NCBI RefSeq assembly: GCF_016127915.1
Contig: NZ_CP066059.1
Coordinates: forward strand, 1,322,001 to 1,386,000
DNA from: Streptococcus oralis
GTDB taxonomy: Bacteria > Bacillota > Bacilli > Lactobacillales > Streptococcaceae
DNA: 64,000 bases
Reading direction: 5' to 3'
The notes beneath the pieces are model-generated. The model saw nothing but the letters and a program-made list of their open reading frames with translations, did no database searches and was not told the origin of the DNA. This document shows, one piece after another, positions 15,661 through 29,600 of this stretch. The translations under genes and the position numbers were made by a program. The first letter of the stretch is position 1; the number at the start of each line of letters is the position of its first letter.

Positions 15661-16539
15661 ATGAGTAAAAAAGCATGGATTATCGGTGGTGTAGCAGTTG
15701 TTGCAGTAATTGGGGCAACGATTATCGGGAGAAGTTTAGCTGGCGCTCCAGCCAAGGAGGGAGAAACGGCTTCGTCTGCTGAAGTCATAACCTTGAAGGT
15801 TGCCCATACACAAAACTATGTGCCATATGATTTTGTCAATGAAAAAGGGGAATCAGATGGTTATGAAGTAGCTGTTTTGAAGGCTGTTGATGAAAAGTTG
15901 GCAAACTATCAATTTGAATATACGGGTACCAGTGATGACGACCTTTTGATTGGTCTGGAATCAGGCAAGTATGACATTGGAACCAAGGGAGCTTGGTACA
16001 CAGAAGAACGAGCTAAAAAGTTTGTCATTCCATCTGAACCAGTCGGAGCGAGCATCATCGGATTTACTGTCAGAAAAGAAGATGAACAGAAATACAAAAC
16101 CATTGATGACTTTGCTAAGAATAAAGGGAAATTGGTTCCTATCTCTCCACAGAATGCTCAATGGAATGTCATCACCAGCTACAATGAAAAACATCAGGAC
16201 GCACCGATTGAGCTAACAGCAGCGGAATCCTTCAAAGTGGCAGATGCCTATGCCTGGGTCTTGGAAGGACGTTATGACGCCTTCTTTGATATCAAACTGT
16301 CCTTTGAAAAAGCAGTTACCGCAGAAGATGGCCCTTACCACCAATATGCGGACAAACTCAGCTGGTTCCCATACAAGGGTATTCCAACTTATCCCTTGAT
16401 TCACCGTGATGAAAAGGGTGAGAAATTCGCTAAAGAATACGAAAAAGCAATCAAAGAGTTGAAAGAAGATGGTACGCTTGCTAAGCTATCTCAGCAATAC
16501 TTTAAAGAAGATGTCTTTAGTTATGTAGACAAAGACTAG
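15661..16539 (+). CDS. ABC importer substrate-binding protein, family 3 (polar amino acid type)
   Basis: The 292-residue protein has an N-terminal hydrophobic helix (residues 5-24) and a family-3 solute-binding domain (LKVAHTQNYVPYDFVNEKG, then DGYEVAVLKAVDEKL, GKYDIGTKGAWYTEERAKK). Unlike most Gram-positive binding proteins it has no lipobox cysteine, so it is probably anchored by an uncleaved helix or released after cleavage at AGA. It binds the ligand outside the cell for the permease pair 16572/17268 and ATPase 18000. The ring of residues that grips the amino-acid carboxylate in this family is not fully recognisable, so an unusual ligand is possible. Confidence 0.88.
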   Translation: MSKKAWIIGGVAVVAVIGATIIGRSLAGAPAKEGETASSAEVITLKVAHTQNYVPYDFVNEKGESDGYEVAVLKAVDEKLANYQFEYTGTSDDDLLIGLESGKYDIGTKGAWYTEERAKKFVIPSEPVGASIIGFTVRKEDEQKYKTIDDFAKNKGKLVPISPQNAQWNVITSYNEKHQDAPIELTAAESFKVADAYAWVLEGRYDAFFDIKLSFEKAVTAEDGPYHQYADKLSWFPYKGIPTYPLIHRDEKGEKFAKEYEKAIKELKEDGTLAKLSQQYFKEDVFSYVDKD

Positions 16540-16571
16540 ACCAGAAATTCCAAGACTAGAAAGGGTTTTGC

Positions 16572-17264
16572 ATGGTTTCTTATGATTTTTCCAAGGTCTT
16601 TCAGTTTTTGCCGACCTTATGGCAGGCACTTCCTATGACCTTGTCCATTCTCTTTTTTACCACTCTTCTTGGTTCCCTTTTTGGAGGTCTCTTGGCCTGG
16701 GGGCAAGTAGGAGAAGACAAGAGTTTTGCAGCGATTTCCAAAGGCTATATCTTTACCCTTCGTTGTACACCGCCGATTGTCTTGCTTTTTCTAGTTTTTT
16801 ATGGCTTGCCAGAATTTCTGAAATGGTGGCTTGGTTTGGATATCAACAACTGGTCTAAAACTATTTTTGTTCTCCTGACGATGATTCTCCTGTTTGCGGC
16901 TATTATTGCCGAGGTTTTCAAGGCGGCCTATCAAGCTATTCCAAAGGGGCAGACAGAGGCCGGGCTTAGTATTGGTTTGACTCCAAGTCAGACTTTTTGG
17001 AGAATCATTTTTCCTCAAGCTTTTCAAGTTGCTCTTCCCAACATAACGACTGCTATTCTCAATCTCATGCGGGATGCTGCCTTGGCTTATACGATTGGTT
17101 TTGTTGATGTCATGGGGGCAGGCAATCTCTTGATCAGTCGCAATTTAGGGAACTACTCGCTGGAAACCTATACTGCAGTTGCGCTTCTTTATTGGGGGAT
17201 TGCCTTGGTTATTTCTAGCTTGAGTCGTTTACTTGAGAAGTCTTTGGAAACAAAAGGGAGGTAA
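16572..17264 (+). CDS. ABC importer permease 1 (HisM/GlnP type)
   Basis: The 230-residue membrane protein has about five helices and the EAA loop that docks to the ATPase (TEAGLSIGLTPSQTFWRII). It is typical of polar amino acid uptake permeases. The start ATG 16572 follows AAAGGG. It lies 32 nt after the binding-protein gene and 3 nt before the second permease. With 17268 it should form the heterodimeric channel of this importer. Confidence 0.92.
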   Translation: MVSYDFSKVFQFLPTLWQALPMTLSILFFTTLLGSLFGGLLAWGQVGEDKSFAAISKGYIFTLRCTPPIVLLFLVFYGLPEFLKWWLGLDINNWSKTIFVLLTMILLFAAIIAEVFKAAYQAIPKGQTEAGLSIGLTPSQTFWRIIFPQAFQVALPNITTAILNLMRDAALAYTIGFVDVMGAGNLLISRNLGNYSLETYTAVALLYWGIALVISSLSRLLEKSLETKGR

Positions 17265-17267
17265 GAA

Positions 17268-17990
17268 ATGGATTTAGACTATATTGTAAAGACCTTTCTG
17301 GAGACCTTGAAGGGTGTGCCAATCACCTTGATTATCATGATTGTGGCTATGGTCTTAAGCTTTTTACCGGCTCTATTTTTGGCCTTGGGGCAGATTTACA
17401 AGGTTCGAGGGGTGAGGAGTTTTTCTCTGGTCTATCTGGCCTTTATCCGAGCGACTCCTCCGATTTTATTGATTCTCTTCTTTTATAGTTTGTTTCCAAG
17501 CCTGCTGAATCAATTTCTCAAAAGTATAGGAAGTGACTTTGATATTTTCAAACTTGATCCTCTCTACTATGCTTTTATCATTTATAGTTTGATGACAGTC
17601 GGGAGTTTGTCGGAGATTTTGCGTTCAGCTATCTTGACGGTGGACAAGGGACAACTAGAGGCAGCGCATGCGATTGGGCTGACTACGACCCAGGCCTATC
17701 TAAGGATTGTTTTTCCTCAAGCCTTGCGCTCAGCCTTGCCTAACTTGGCCAATCTGGTGATCAATATCGTCAAAGGGACCTCCCTGGTCTTTGTTATGAC
17801 CATCAAGGACATCACCGCTATTGCTCGTGTGGAAGCGTCCTACGGTTACCAGTATTTTGAGTCTTATTTTGTGATCTTTTTGCAGTATATTTTGATCTGT
17901 GGTTTGATTCAGTGGGGCTTCTCCCTACTGGAAAAAGGCTATGTGAAAAAAGAAAAGAGTGCAAAAGCATCTAGCGCGCGTTTTGTATAG
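17268..17990 (+). CDS. ABC importer permease 2 (HisQ/GlnP type)
   Basis: The 240-residue partner permease has five or six helices and an EAA loop (LEAAHAIGLTTTQAYLRIV). The GGGAGG ribosome binding site lies inside the end of the first permease gene, indicating translational coupling. The basic C-terminus (KKEKSAKASS) is cytoplasmic. Together with 16572 it forms the transmembrane part of the URO-D-linked importer. Confidence 0.92.
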   Translation: MDLDYIVKTFLETLKGVPITLIIMIVAMVLSFLPALFLALGQIYKVRGVRSFSLVYLAFIRATPPILLILFFYSLFPSLLNQFLKSIGSDFDIFKLDPLYYAFIIYSLMTVGSLSEILRSAILTVDKGQLEAAHAIGLTTTQAYLRIVFPQALRSALPNLANLVINIVKGTSLVFVMTIKDITAIARVEASYGYQYFESYFVIFLQYILICGLIQWGFSLLEKGYVKKEKSAKASSARFV

Positions 17991-17999
17991 GAGGACAGG

Positions 18000-18764
18000 A
18001 TGTTACAAGTAGAACATATCGCAAAAACATTTGGAGAGAGACAGGTCTTGGAGGATGTCAATCTCCAGGTCAACCAAGGGGATGTAGTCGTTATCTTAGG
18101 ACCATCGGGTTCGGGGAAAACGACCTTTCTCCGTTGTCTCAACCACTTAGAAAAAGCTGATAGCGGCCGTTTGGCATTGGCAGGAAAGACCTATGACTTA
18201 GCCAAATTAAGCAAGAAAGACATTCTAGAAATTCGCCAAAAAACAGCCTTTGTTTTCCAACACTACAATCTCTTTGCAAATAAAACTGCTCTGGAAAATA
18301 TTCTAGAAGGTCTAATCGTCGCTCGTAAAGTTCCCAAGGAAGAAGCGCTCAAACGTGCAGAATCTGCCTTGGAAAAAGTTGGTTTACTGGCCTACAAAGA
18401 CTACTACCCTTCTCAGCTATCTGGAGGGCAACAACAACGAATAGGAATTGCGCGTGCCATTGCCGTTAAGCCCGAGGTCATTTTGCTAGATGAACCAACA
18501 TCGGCACTAGACCCTGAGTTGGTTGGAGATGTTTTGGATGTTCTGAAACAGTTGGCGGGAGAAGGTGTGACCATGGTGGTCGTCACGCATGAGATGGGAT
18601 TTGCTAGGGATGTCGCTAACCACGTTATTTTCATGGATGGAGGCCGTATCGTAGAGGAGAACAATCCCCACGATTTCTTTAGTCGTCCGCAGGAAGAACG
18701 AACCAAGCAGTTTCTAGCTCGTATCTTATCAGATGCCACCTATAGCGTAGAATATATGATTTGA
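18000..18764 (+). CDS. ABC importer ATPase (GlnQ/HisP type)
   Basis: The 254-residue nucleotide-binding subunit has Walker [11 protein letters not shown]-loop FQHYNLF, signature LSGGQQQR, Walker B VILLDEP and the switch histidine in VVTHEMGFA. All are canonical, so it is active. It is the last gene of the operon, 10 nt after the permease and followed by a strong bidirectional terminator. It energises uptake of the unknown substrate bound by the 15661 protein. Confidence 0.95.
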   Translation: MLQVEHIAKTFGERQVLEDVNLQVNQGDVVVILGPSGSGKTTFLRCLNHLEKADSGRLALAGKTYDLAKLSKKDILEIRQKTAFVFQHYNLFANKTALENILEGLIVARKVPKEEALKRAESALEKVGLLAYKDYYPSQLSGGQQQRIGIARAIAVKPEVILLDEPTSALDPELVGDVLDVLKQLAGEGVTMVVVTHEMGFARDVANHVIFMDGGRIVEENNPHDFFSRPQEERTKQFLARILSDATYSVEYMI

Positions 18765-18784
18765 TAGATAAGTGTATCATAAAA

Positions 18785-18831
18785 AACAACACCCCATGAC
18801 TAGAAGATTCTTCTAACCATGGGGTGTTTTC
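18785..18831. terminator. Bidirectional terminator between the importer operon and pullulanase gene
   Basis: The 11-bp perfect stem AACACCCCATG / CATGGGGTGTT contains a nested TAGAA / TTCTA stem and ends in TTTT. It serves both convergent units. Confidence 0.92.
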
Positions 18832-18848
18832 TCTATAGGAGGGCTAGG

Positions 18849-21800
18849 TTATTTCTTTTTCTTGTTTTTTATCAACCATCCAAGTCCGAGAAGGGCAAGG
18901 ATGCTGAATCCAGCAAGGGCAAGGAGGGATTTGCTCTCAGTTCCTGTGTTTGGAAGGAGGTTCTGAGAGTGAGCCTCTGCAGCAGTTTCTTGAGTTTCAG
19001 GATTGGCTGCTAGGTTTTGAGCTTGACCTTGTTCTGGTTCAACTTCCAAGCTAGAAAGATCAAATTCTGGTTTTTCTTCCACAGCTGGAGCGACAATGGC
19101 ACCACCTTGAGACAAGCGGAGAACAACGGCAGTGAGAGCGTTCAATTTCAAGCCTTTTTCAGTCCATTCGAGACCTTGAGGTTTAACGATTCCTACTGGT
19201 CCGGCTTGATTTTCATCTGCCAGGACTTCAGCCTTTCTCAAGTGAGCAAAGGCAGTTCCTAGAGTAAATTCACGAGCCTTATCATCCGCATTGACAAAGA
19301 CAGCGTAGACATCACCGTTTGGAGCAGTGATTTGGTAGCCGATGGTCACATCTTCTTTTTCAACGCCATTTTGTCCTGGCACAGTGATGAGGTGGACGCG
19401 TTCTTTGATATCTTGTAGACTCTTGAGTCGGAAGGCGTCAGTCGATTGACGAAGGGCGATCAGACCTTTCATGTAGTCACGGCTCTTGACATTTTCGGGA
19501 TATGCTTTGCCGTCAGTTGCTTTGGTCCAATCAAACTTGTTGACAGCATCACTAGAGTCGTAAGAGTCATGGATAAAGTAAGGATAGACAAATGGCTTGC
19601 CGTCCTTGTCGCGCAACAAGTGAGACTTGTTTGGAACCTTATCTTCAGGAACAGGAGTCTTATAGGCTGGATCAAGGAATTGTTTGGTACGTCCATATTC
19701 CTGCCCAGAGTGGATAAACGGAGTTCCTTGAGCAGTCAAGACCATGAGGTTTCCAAGTCGCAAACGACGATGGATCTCAGCGTAGTTTTCAGCCTTGCTT
19801 GGGTCTTTTTTGATCGACTGGGCAATGATGTCAAAGAGGGTCAAGTTATCATGGGCTGCGATATACTGGATAACATCTCCAGGGCTGTCTGCTTCAAAGT
19901 TAGTTGGTTGAGCAATCAGATTTTTAAAGATAGTGTTGATATCTCGCTTGCCACCTGTGATAAAGGCAGGTTGACCTTCGTTTGGATAGCCAGACTTGAG
20001 GTTGTTACGGATGTCGTCTGAAAAGACTGCGACAGTATCTGTTTTCTTCATCCAATCTTGGTCAGCAGGTTGTACAGGTGCATTTTCATCACCAGTATAG
20101 GTTTTCCAGCCTTCACCTAGCATGATAAGATTTGGATTGAGGGCGCGTGCAGCTTTGTACGCTTCTTCGATTGAAGCCGCATCGTGGTCACCCATCATAT
20201 CAAAGCGGAAACCATCTACTTTGTAGGTTTCAACTAGATACTTGATAGAGTCTACCAAGACACGCTTAGACATGTAGTGGGTTGTTCCCAAACGACCGCC
20301 TCCGAAGCTAGTACGTGGAGTTCCGTCTGCGTCCATAAAGTGATAGTAGTTTGGCTCAATATCCTCAAAAATATCAACATTGGCAGTATGGTTGTAGACC
20401 ACATCCAAGATAGCCCCCATGCCACGTTTGTGGATTTCGTTGATGAGGTTTTTGAATTCAGCGATACGTTTTTCTGGATCCTTAGGATCGCTTGAGTACA
20501 TACCAGTCAAGGAGAAGTAGTTTTGAGGGTCATATCCCCAGTTGTAGTTACTGTTGCTTGAAGCATAGGCAGACAAGCGTTCTTGGTTCTTCAATTCATT
20601 GACAAAGTAGTAGGACAAGACTGGAAGGAGTTGGATGTGGGTCACACCTAAGTCTTTGAGATAGTCTAATTTTTCGATAAAGGCTTCAAAGGTACCGAAT
20701 GGCTTGGTCAAGTCTTTTGCGATGGCAGGATCCGAAGTGAAGTCACGTACATGAGCTTCATAGATAACGGCATCTTCGCGTGATTTGAAGTTACGAATCT
20801 TTCCATAGGTCAAGTCTTGCGGACCTAACTTCGCTGGATCGACAAAGGCAGCCTTAGCGACCTTATGAGCGGCATCTGTTTTTGCTAGGTCACTGTTCCA
20901 AGCCGCTAATGATTTGGCATAAGGGTCAAGAACGAGGACAGTTTTACCTTGGCGCTCGATTTGGTAGTGGTAGTAGTAGCCAGTGTAGTTGCTGATACCG
21001 AGACCAGAGTTTGCATCCAGAGTTTGTTTCCAGGTTCCTTTTTCTCCTTTTTCAAGGGCGACAGTTCCAACTACTTTTTCAGGATCTTTCTTGTCATATA
21101 CGACAACGGAAACCTTATCAGCGCTTGGAGACCAGAGGGTGAGGTCAACACGCTTTCCATCTTCTTTTAGAGTTGCGCCGAGTGGACCATCGTAACTGTA
21201 GGACTCATCCTTGAGGCGCCAGCTTGAACGTGTGGTAAAACGGTCTGAATTGTAGCTGACAGTGTACAGGTGTTGGGTGTCAGAGAAGTTGCCGATGTAG
21301 GTCACTTTTTTACCTGCCTCATCCACTTCCACGTCTGTGATAGCTACTTTATTCCCTTGGTAATCAGTGATGCTGGAGTGTTTGAGGATATCGTCTTTCT
21401 TAGCTCCAACGAGGGTAGAAAAACTGCTTTCGATACGAGATTTAGCCACGTGTTGGGCACCAGTCATACGGATATCGTGAACGTAGTAGGGGTTGGTGTA
21501 GATGGTTTCGTCATCATCTTTGAGGAAAATCTGACTGTGATTTTTTAGATCAGTGAATTTATAATCTTCTTTTCTGATTTTCACATCATCGCCTTTCTTG
21601 CTTTCGTCTAGTAATAAAAATCCAAATTCTCTAGCAGCTTCATTGAGTGGGATATCAATGTAGCGGCCATACTTTCCAGTTGCGGTAAAGTCAGTACCGT
21701 CAGGCCATTCTCCACTGCTTGGTTTTTTGACATCGCCCCAATACCAGAGAGATTTTTTGTCATAGTTCCCGTCGGTGCGATAGTAGTTGACACGAATAGT

Positions 21801-22565
21801 TCCTGCTGGCTGAGGACGGTAGTTGTATACCTTGTAGTTTTCATCTAGCCAAGCCTCATTCATTTTTGGAGAGAGGCGCTCTACCGAACGGTCCCCTGTC
21901 AGGTTATCTCCCTTGGTATTGTTGATAAGGAAGCTGACTTTCTTGGCTTGCTCATTTTTGAGTTTGACATCTAGGTAATAGCCGTAGTCATCTTGCTTGG
22001 CATCCTTGAAGGACTTGGCTCCATTGGGCCAGTTTTCAGACGGTTTTTCAACATCATCCCAAGTCCAAAGACCTTGAGAATCCTTGTTTTCTTCAGGGAG
22101 TTTTTTTACATGGATGCGGAAGTGGTTGTCTGCGATGGGTTCTTCAGAACTAGTGTCTGCTTGTGGTTTTTGATCAGAACTTGGCGTCGAAATGCTGGCA
22201 TCTACTTTCTCTTCTTTGCTGTTAGCTTGGCTTGTAGTAGCATCTTCTATTTTAGGTGTTTCTGGTGCTGTAGTAGTTTCCGCAGCTGGAGCTTCCTTTT
22301 TAGAATCAAGGGAAGCGTTTGCATTCTTTTGTTCAGAAATAGGCGTTTCCTTTTGAGTTTGACTCGTTTCAGTCTCAGTAGGGGCCTTGGTCACAGCGCT
22401 GGTATTTTCCTGAGTTTGAGGCAGGTTTTCGTTGGCCGAAATAGTTGGCATTGCAGCAGAAAGCAGGACAATGCTGGCACCAATAAGGACAGAACCAGTT
22501 CCGTTCTTCAAGGAACGGATACCGTAAATCATTTTTTTCTCAGTTTGAGATGGGATCTTTTTCAT
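18849..22565 (-). CDS. pulA: Cell-wall-anchored pullulanase, GH13
   Basis: The 1238-residue surface enzyme hydrolyses alpha-1,6 links of pullulan and glycogen. It has a YSIRK-like signal (MIYGIRSLKNGTGS), an Ala/Thr/Glu-rich linker, two CBM41-type modules (WTWDDVEKP near residue 165 and LWYWGDVKKP near 275) that bind alpha-glucan, an N-terminal pullulanase region and a GH13 barrel with catalytic Asp789 (GFRFDMMGD), Glu818 (GEGW) and Asp906 (AAHDN). The C-terminus has LPNTG, a helix and KNKKKK for sortase anchoring. I choose ATG 22565, 7 nt after AAGGAG, over GTG 22568. The pneumococcal homologue SpuA is a virulence factor acting on host glycogen. The promoter carries a cre site. Confidence 0.96.
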   Translation of the reverse strand: MKKIPSQTEKKMIYGIRSLKNGTGSVLIGASIVLLSAAMPTISANENLPQTQENTSAVTKAPTETETSQTQKETPISEQKNANASLDSKKEAPAAETTTAPETPKIEDATTSQANSKEEKVDASISTPSSDQKPQADTSSEEPIADNHFRIHVKKLPEENKDSQGLWTWDDVEKPSENWPNGAKSFKDAKQDDYGYYLDVKLKNEQAKKVSFLINNTKGDNLTGDRSVERLSPKMNEAWLDENYKVYNYRPQPAGTIRVNYYRTDGNYDKKSLWYWGDVKKPSSGEWPDGTDFTATGKYGRYIDIPLNEAAREFGFLLLDESKKGDDVKIRKEDYKFTDLKNHSQIFLKDDDETIYTNPYYVHDIRMTGAQHVAKSRIESSFSTLVGAKKDDILKHSSITDYQGNKVAITDVEVDEAGKKVTYIGNFSDTQHLYTVSYNSDRFTTRSSWRLKDESYSYDGPLGATLKEDGKRVDLTLWSPSADKVSVVVYDKKDPEKVVGTVALEKGEKGTWKQTLDANSGLGISNYTGYYYHYQIERQGKTVLVLDPYAKSLAAWNSDLAKTDAAHKVAKAAFVDPAKLGPQDLTYGKIRNFKSREDAVIYEAHVRDFTSDPAIAKDLTKPFGTFEAFIEKLDYLKDLGVTHIQLLPVLSYYFVNELKNQERLSAYASSNSNYNWGYDPQNYFSLTGMYSSDPKDPEKRIAEFKNLINEIHKRGMGAILDVVYNHTANVDIFEDIEPNYYHFMDADGTPRTSFGGGRLGTTHYMSKRVLVDSIKYLVETYKVDGFRFDMMGDHDAASIEEAYKAARALNPNLIMLGEGWKTYTGDENAPVQPADQDWMKKTDTVAVFSDDIRNNLKSGYPNEGQPAFITGGKRDINTIFKNLIAQPTNFEADSPGDVIQYIAAHDNLTLFDIIAQSIKKDPSKAENYAEIHRRLRLGNLMVLTAQGTPFIHSGQEYGRTKQFLDPAYKTPVPEDKVPNKSHLLRDKDGKPFVYPYFIHDSYDSSDAVNKFDWTKATDGKAYPENVKSRDYMKGLIALRQSTDAFRLKSLQDIKERVHLITVPGQNGVEKEDVTIGYQITAPNGDVYAVFVNADDKAREFTLGTAFAHLRKAEVLADENQAGPVGIVKPQGLEWTEKGLKLNALTAVVLRLSQGGAIVAPAVEEKPEFDLSSLEVEPEQGQAQNLAANPETQETAAEAHSQNLLPNTGTESKSLLALAGFSILALLGLGWLIKNKKKK

Positions 22566-22596
22566 CACAATTCTCCTTGTGTAGTTGTTCCCTAAC

Positions 22597-22625
22597 AGTA
22601 TAGCATGAGGTAAACATTAGTGCAA
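22597..22625 (-). promoter_or_regulatory. pulA promoter
   Basis: On the minus strand, TTGCAC, a 17-nt spacer and TATACT, preceded by TGC as an extended -10, place the start about 25 nt before the gene. Confidence 0.82.
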
Positions 22626-22634
22626 GCGTTTTCC
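22621..22634 (-). promoter_or_regulatory. CcpA cre site overlapping the pulA -35
   Basis: GGAAAACGCTTGCA on the minus strand differs at two positions from the cre-type palindrome TGAAAACGCTTTCA. It overlaps the -35 box, as expected for repression by CcpA when glucose is present. Confidence 0.7.
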
Positions 22635-22723
22635 TAATTTTTAAGAGAAAATATAATGCTTCATTTTCTTGAAATTATAAATAATATATAGGAAAAGATT
22701 GTTTAAAAAATAGTAAAAAAACC

Positions 22724-22752
22724 TTGAAAAATCTAGCTAAATAAGGTATAAT
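22724..22752 (+). promoter_or_regulatory. rpoB promoter
   Basis: TTGAAA, a 17-nt spacer and TATAAT precede the leader by about 255 nt from the rpoB start. Confidence 0.82.
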
Positions 22753-22756
22753 ATGA

Positions 22757-22868
22757 GTAATCATTTGTCGTAGGTTTTGTCTGAAATATTGTCCAGACAA
22801 GGCTCACAGCAGTTAAATCTTCTGAAAAAGTCAGATTTAGCTGCTCTTTTTGTGCTTTTTTTCAGGTT
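22757..22868 (+). ncRNA. Structured rpoB leader (probable Lacto-rpoB motif)
   Basis: The leader has a stem TTGTCTG / CAGACAA (22777-22800) and a second long stem AGCAGTTAAAT..CTGA / TCAGATTTAGCTGCT (22808-22845), followed by two T runs as in an intrinsic terminator. A conserved RNA called Lacto-rpoB is known upstream of rpoB in Lactobacillales, and this is the right place and order. Identity with that family is inferred, not searched. Confidence 0.6.
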
Positions 22869-23006
22869 TTTGAGTGTTTGTAACAAAGATTTAAAGATTC
22901 TGAAAATTTATCAAAGGGACACGGTGATAGGGGTTTCTAAAACCATATGACGATTAGAAAAGCCTGATTGACAAGGCTTGGAATTTATTTACAAAGGAGA
23001 ATCATC

Positions 23007-26618
<3,612 letters not shown>

Positions 26619-26650
26619 GCAGTTCACTTAGAATAGAAAGGGAAGAAATA

Positions 26651-29600
26651 GTGGTTGATGTAAATCGTTTTAAAAGTATGCAAATCACCCTAGCTTCTCC
26701 AAGCAAAGTCCGTTCATGGTCTTATGGAGAAGTCAAAAAACCTGAAACAATCAATTACCGTACGTTGAAACCAGAACGTGAAGGACTCTTTGACGAAGTT
26801 ATCTTTGGCCCTACAAAGGACTGGGAATGTGCTTGTGGTAAGTACAAACGCATTCGTTACAGAGGGATTGTTTGTGACCGCTGTGGGGTTGAAGTAACGC
26901 GTACGAAAGTTCGTCGTGAGCGTATGGGGCACATCGAGTTGAAGGCTCCTGTATCTCACATCTGGTATTTCAAGGGGATTCCAAGCCGTATGGGCTTGAC
27001 CCTTGATATGAGTCCTCGTGCCCTCGAGGAAGTTATCTACTTTGCGGCTTATGTGGTGATTGATCCGAAGGATACACCACTTGAGCACAAGTCTATCATG
27101 ACAGAGCGCGAATACCGTGAGCGCTTGCGTGAGTACGGTTATGGATCATTCGTTGCCAAGATGGGTGCCGAAGCCATCCAAGACCTCTTGAAACAAGTAG
27201 ATCTTGAAAAAGAAATTGCGGAACTCAAAGAAGAGTTGAAAACAGCTACTGGACAAAAACGTGTCAAAGCCATCCGTCGTTTGGATGTTTTGGATGCCTT
27301 TTACAAATCTGGAAACAAACCTGAATGGATGATTCTCAACATCCTTCCGGTTATTCCACCAGATCTTCGTCCAATGTTGCAGTTGGATGGTGGCCGTTTT
27401 GCCTCATCTGACTTGAATGATCTTTACCGTCGTGTTATCAACCGTAACAACCGTTTGGCTCGTTTGCTTGAGTTGAATGCACCAGGTATCATCGTTCAAA
27501 ATGAGAAGCGTATGCTTCAAGAAGCGGTTGACGCTTTGATTGACAATGGTCGTCGTGGTCGCCCAATTACAGGACCAGGTAGCCGTCCACTCAAATCATT
27601 GAGCCACATGCTTAAAGGGAAACAAGGACGCTTCCGTCAAAACTTGCTCGGTAAACGTGTTGACTTCTCAGGACGTTCCGTTATCGCCGTTGGTCCAACT
27701 CTTAAGATGTACCAATGTGGTGTGCCGCGTGAAATGGCGATTGAGCTCTTTAAACCATTCGTCATGCGTGAAATCGTTGCCCGCGATATCGTGCAGAACG
27801 TCAAAGCGGCTAAACGCTTGGTGGAACGTGGAGACGAACGTATCTGGGATATTCTTGAAGAAGTAATCAAAGAACACCCAGTACTTTTGAACCGCGCACC
27901 GACCCTTCACCGTTTGGGTATCCAAGCCTTCGAGCCAGTCTTGATTGATGGTAAGGCCCTTCGCTTGCACCCACTTGTCTGTGAAGCCTACAATGCCGAC
28001 TTTGACGGGGACCAAATGGCCATCCACGTACCGCTTTCAGAAGAAGCTCAAGCGGAAGCTCGTATTCTAATGCTTGCTGCTGAGCATATCTTGAACCCGA
28101 AAGATGGTAAACCAGTTGTTACTCCTTCTCAGGACATGGTTTTGGGTAACTACTACTTGACCATGGAAGAAGCTGGTCGTGAAGGTGAAGGAATGGTCTT
28201 CAAAGACCGTGACGAAGCGGTTATGGCTTACCGTAATGGTTATGTTCACCTCCACTCACGTGTTGGTATCGCGACAGATAGCCTCAACAAACCTTGGACT
28301 GAAGAGCAAAAACACAAGGTCTTGCTGACAACAGTTGGTAAAATCCTCTTCAACGACATCATGCCAGAGGGTCTGCCTTACTTGCAAGAACCAACAAATG
28401 CCAACTTAACAGAAGGTGTTCCAGCTAAATACTTCTTGCCACTAGGTGGAGATATCAAGGAAGCAATCAGCAATCTTGAACTCAACCCTCCATTCAAGAA
28501 GAAAAATCTTGGGAATATCATCGCTGAAATCTTCAAACGTTTCCGTACGACAGAAACTTCTGCCCTACTTGACCGCATGAAGAACCTCGGTTACCACCAC
28601 TCAACTCTTGCAGGTTTGACAGTGGGTATTGCCGATATCCCAGTTGTTGAAGACAAGGCTGAAATCATCGAAGAATCACACAAACGTGTAGAACAAATCA
28701 CCAAACAATTCCGTCGTGGTATGATCACAGACGACGAGCGCTACAACGCTGTTACAGCTGAATGGCGTGCAGCCCGTGAAAAATTAGAGAAACGTTTGGT
28801 TGCCAACCAAGATCCTAAGAACCCAATCGTTATGATGATGGACTCTGGAGCCCGTGGTAACATCTCAAACTTCTCACAGCTTGCCGGTATGCGTGGTCTG
28901 ATGGCCGCTCCGAATGGACGTATCATGGAATTGCCAATCCTTTCAAACTTCCGCGAAGGTTTGTCAGTACTCGAAATGTTCTTCTCAACTCACGGTGCTC
29001 GTAAAGGTATGACCGATACGGCCCTTAAGACAGCCGACTCAGGTTACTTGACTCGTCGTTTGGTAGACGTGGCCCAAGACGTTATCATCCGTGAGGACGA
29101 CTGTGGAACTGACCGTGGTCTCTTGATCCGCTCTATCGCAGAAGGAAAAGAGATGATCGAGTCTCTCGAAGAGCGTCTCAATGGTCGTTACACTAAGAAA
29201 ACTGTTAAACACCCAGAAACTGGTGCAGTTATCATCGGTTCAAATGAGTTGATTACAGAAGACAAGGCGCGTGAAATTGTCAATGCTGGCGTGGAAGAAG
29301 TGACTATCCGTTCCGTATTTACATGTAACACTCGTCATGGTGTCTGCCGTCACTGTTACGGTATCAACTTGGCGACTGGTGATGCGGTTGAAGTTGGTGA
29401 AGCAGTTGGTACAATCGCTGCCCAATCTATCGGGGAACCTGGTACACAGCTTACAATGCGTACCTTCCACACGGGTGGGGTTGCCTCAAATACCGATATC
29501 ACTCAGGGTCTTCCTCGTGTCCAAGAAATCTTTGAAGCCCGCAATCCTAAAGGGGAAGCGGTCATCACAGAGGTCAAAGGGCAAGTTACAGCTATCGAAG

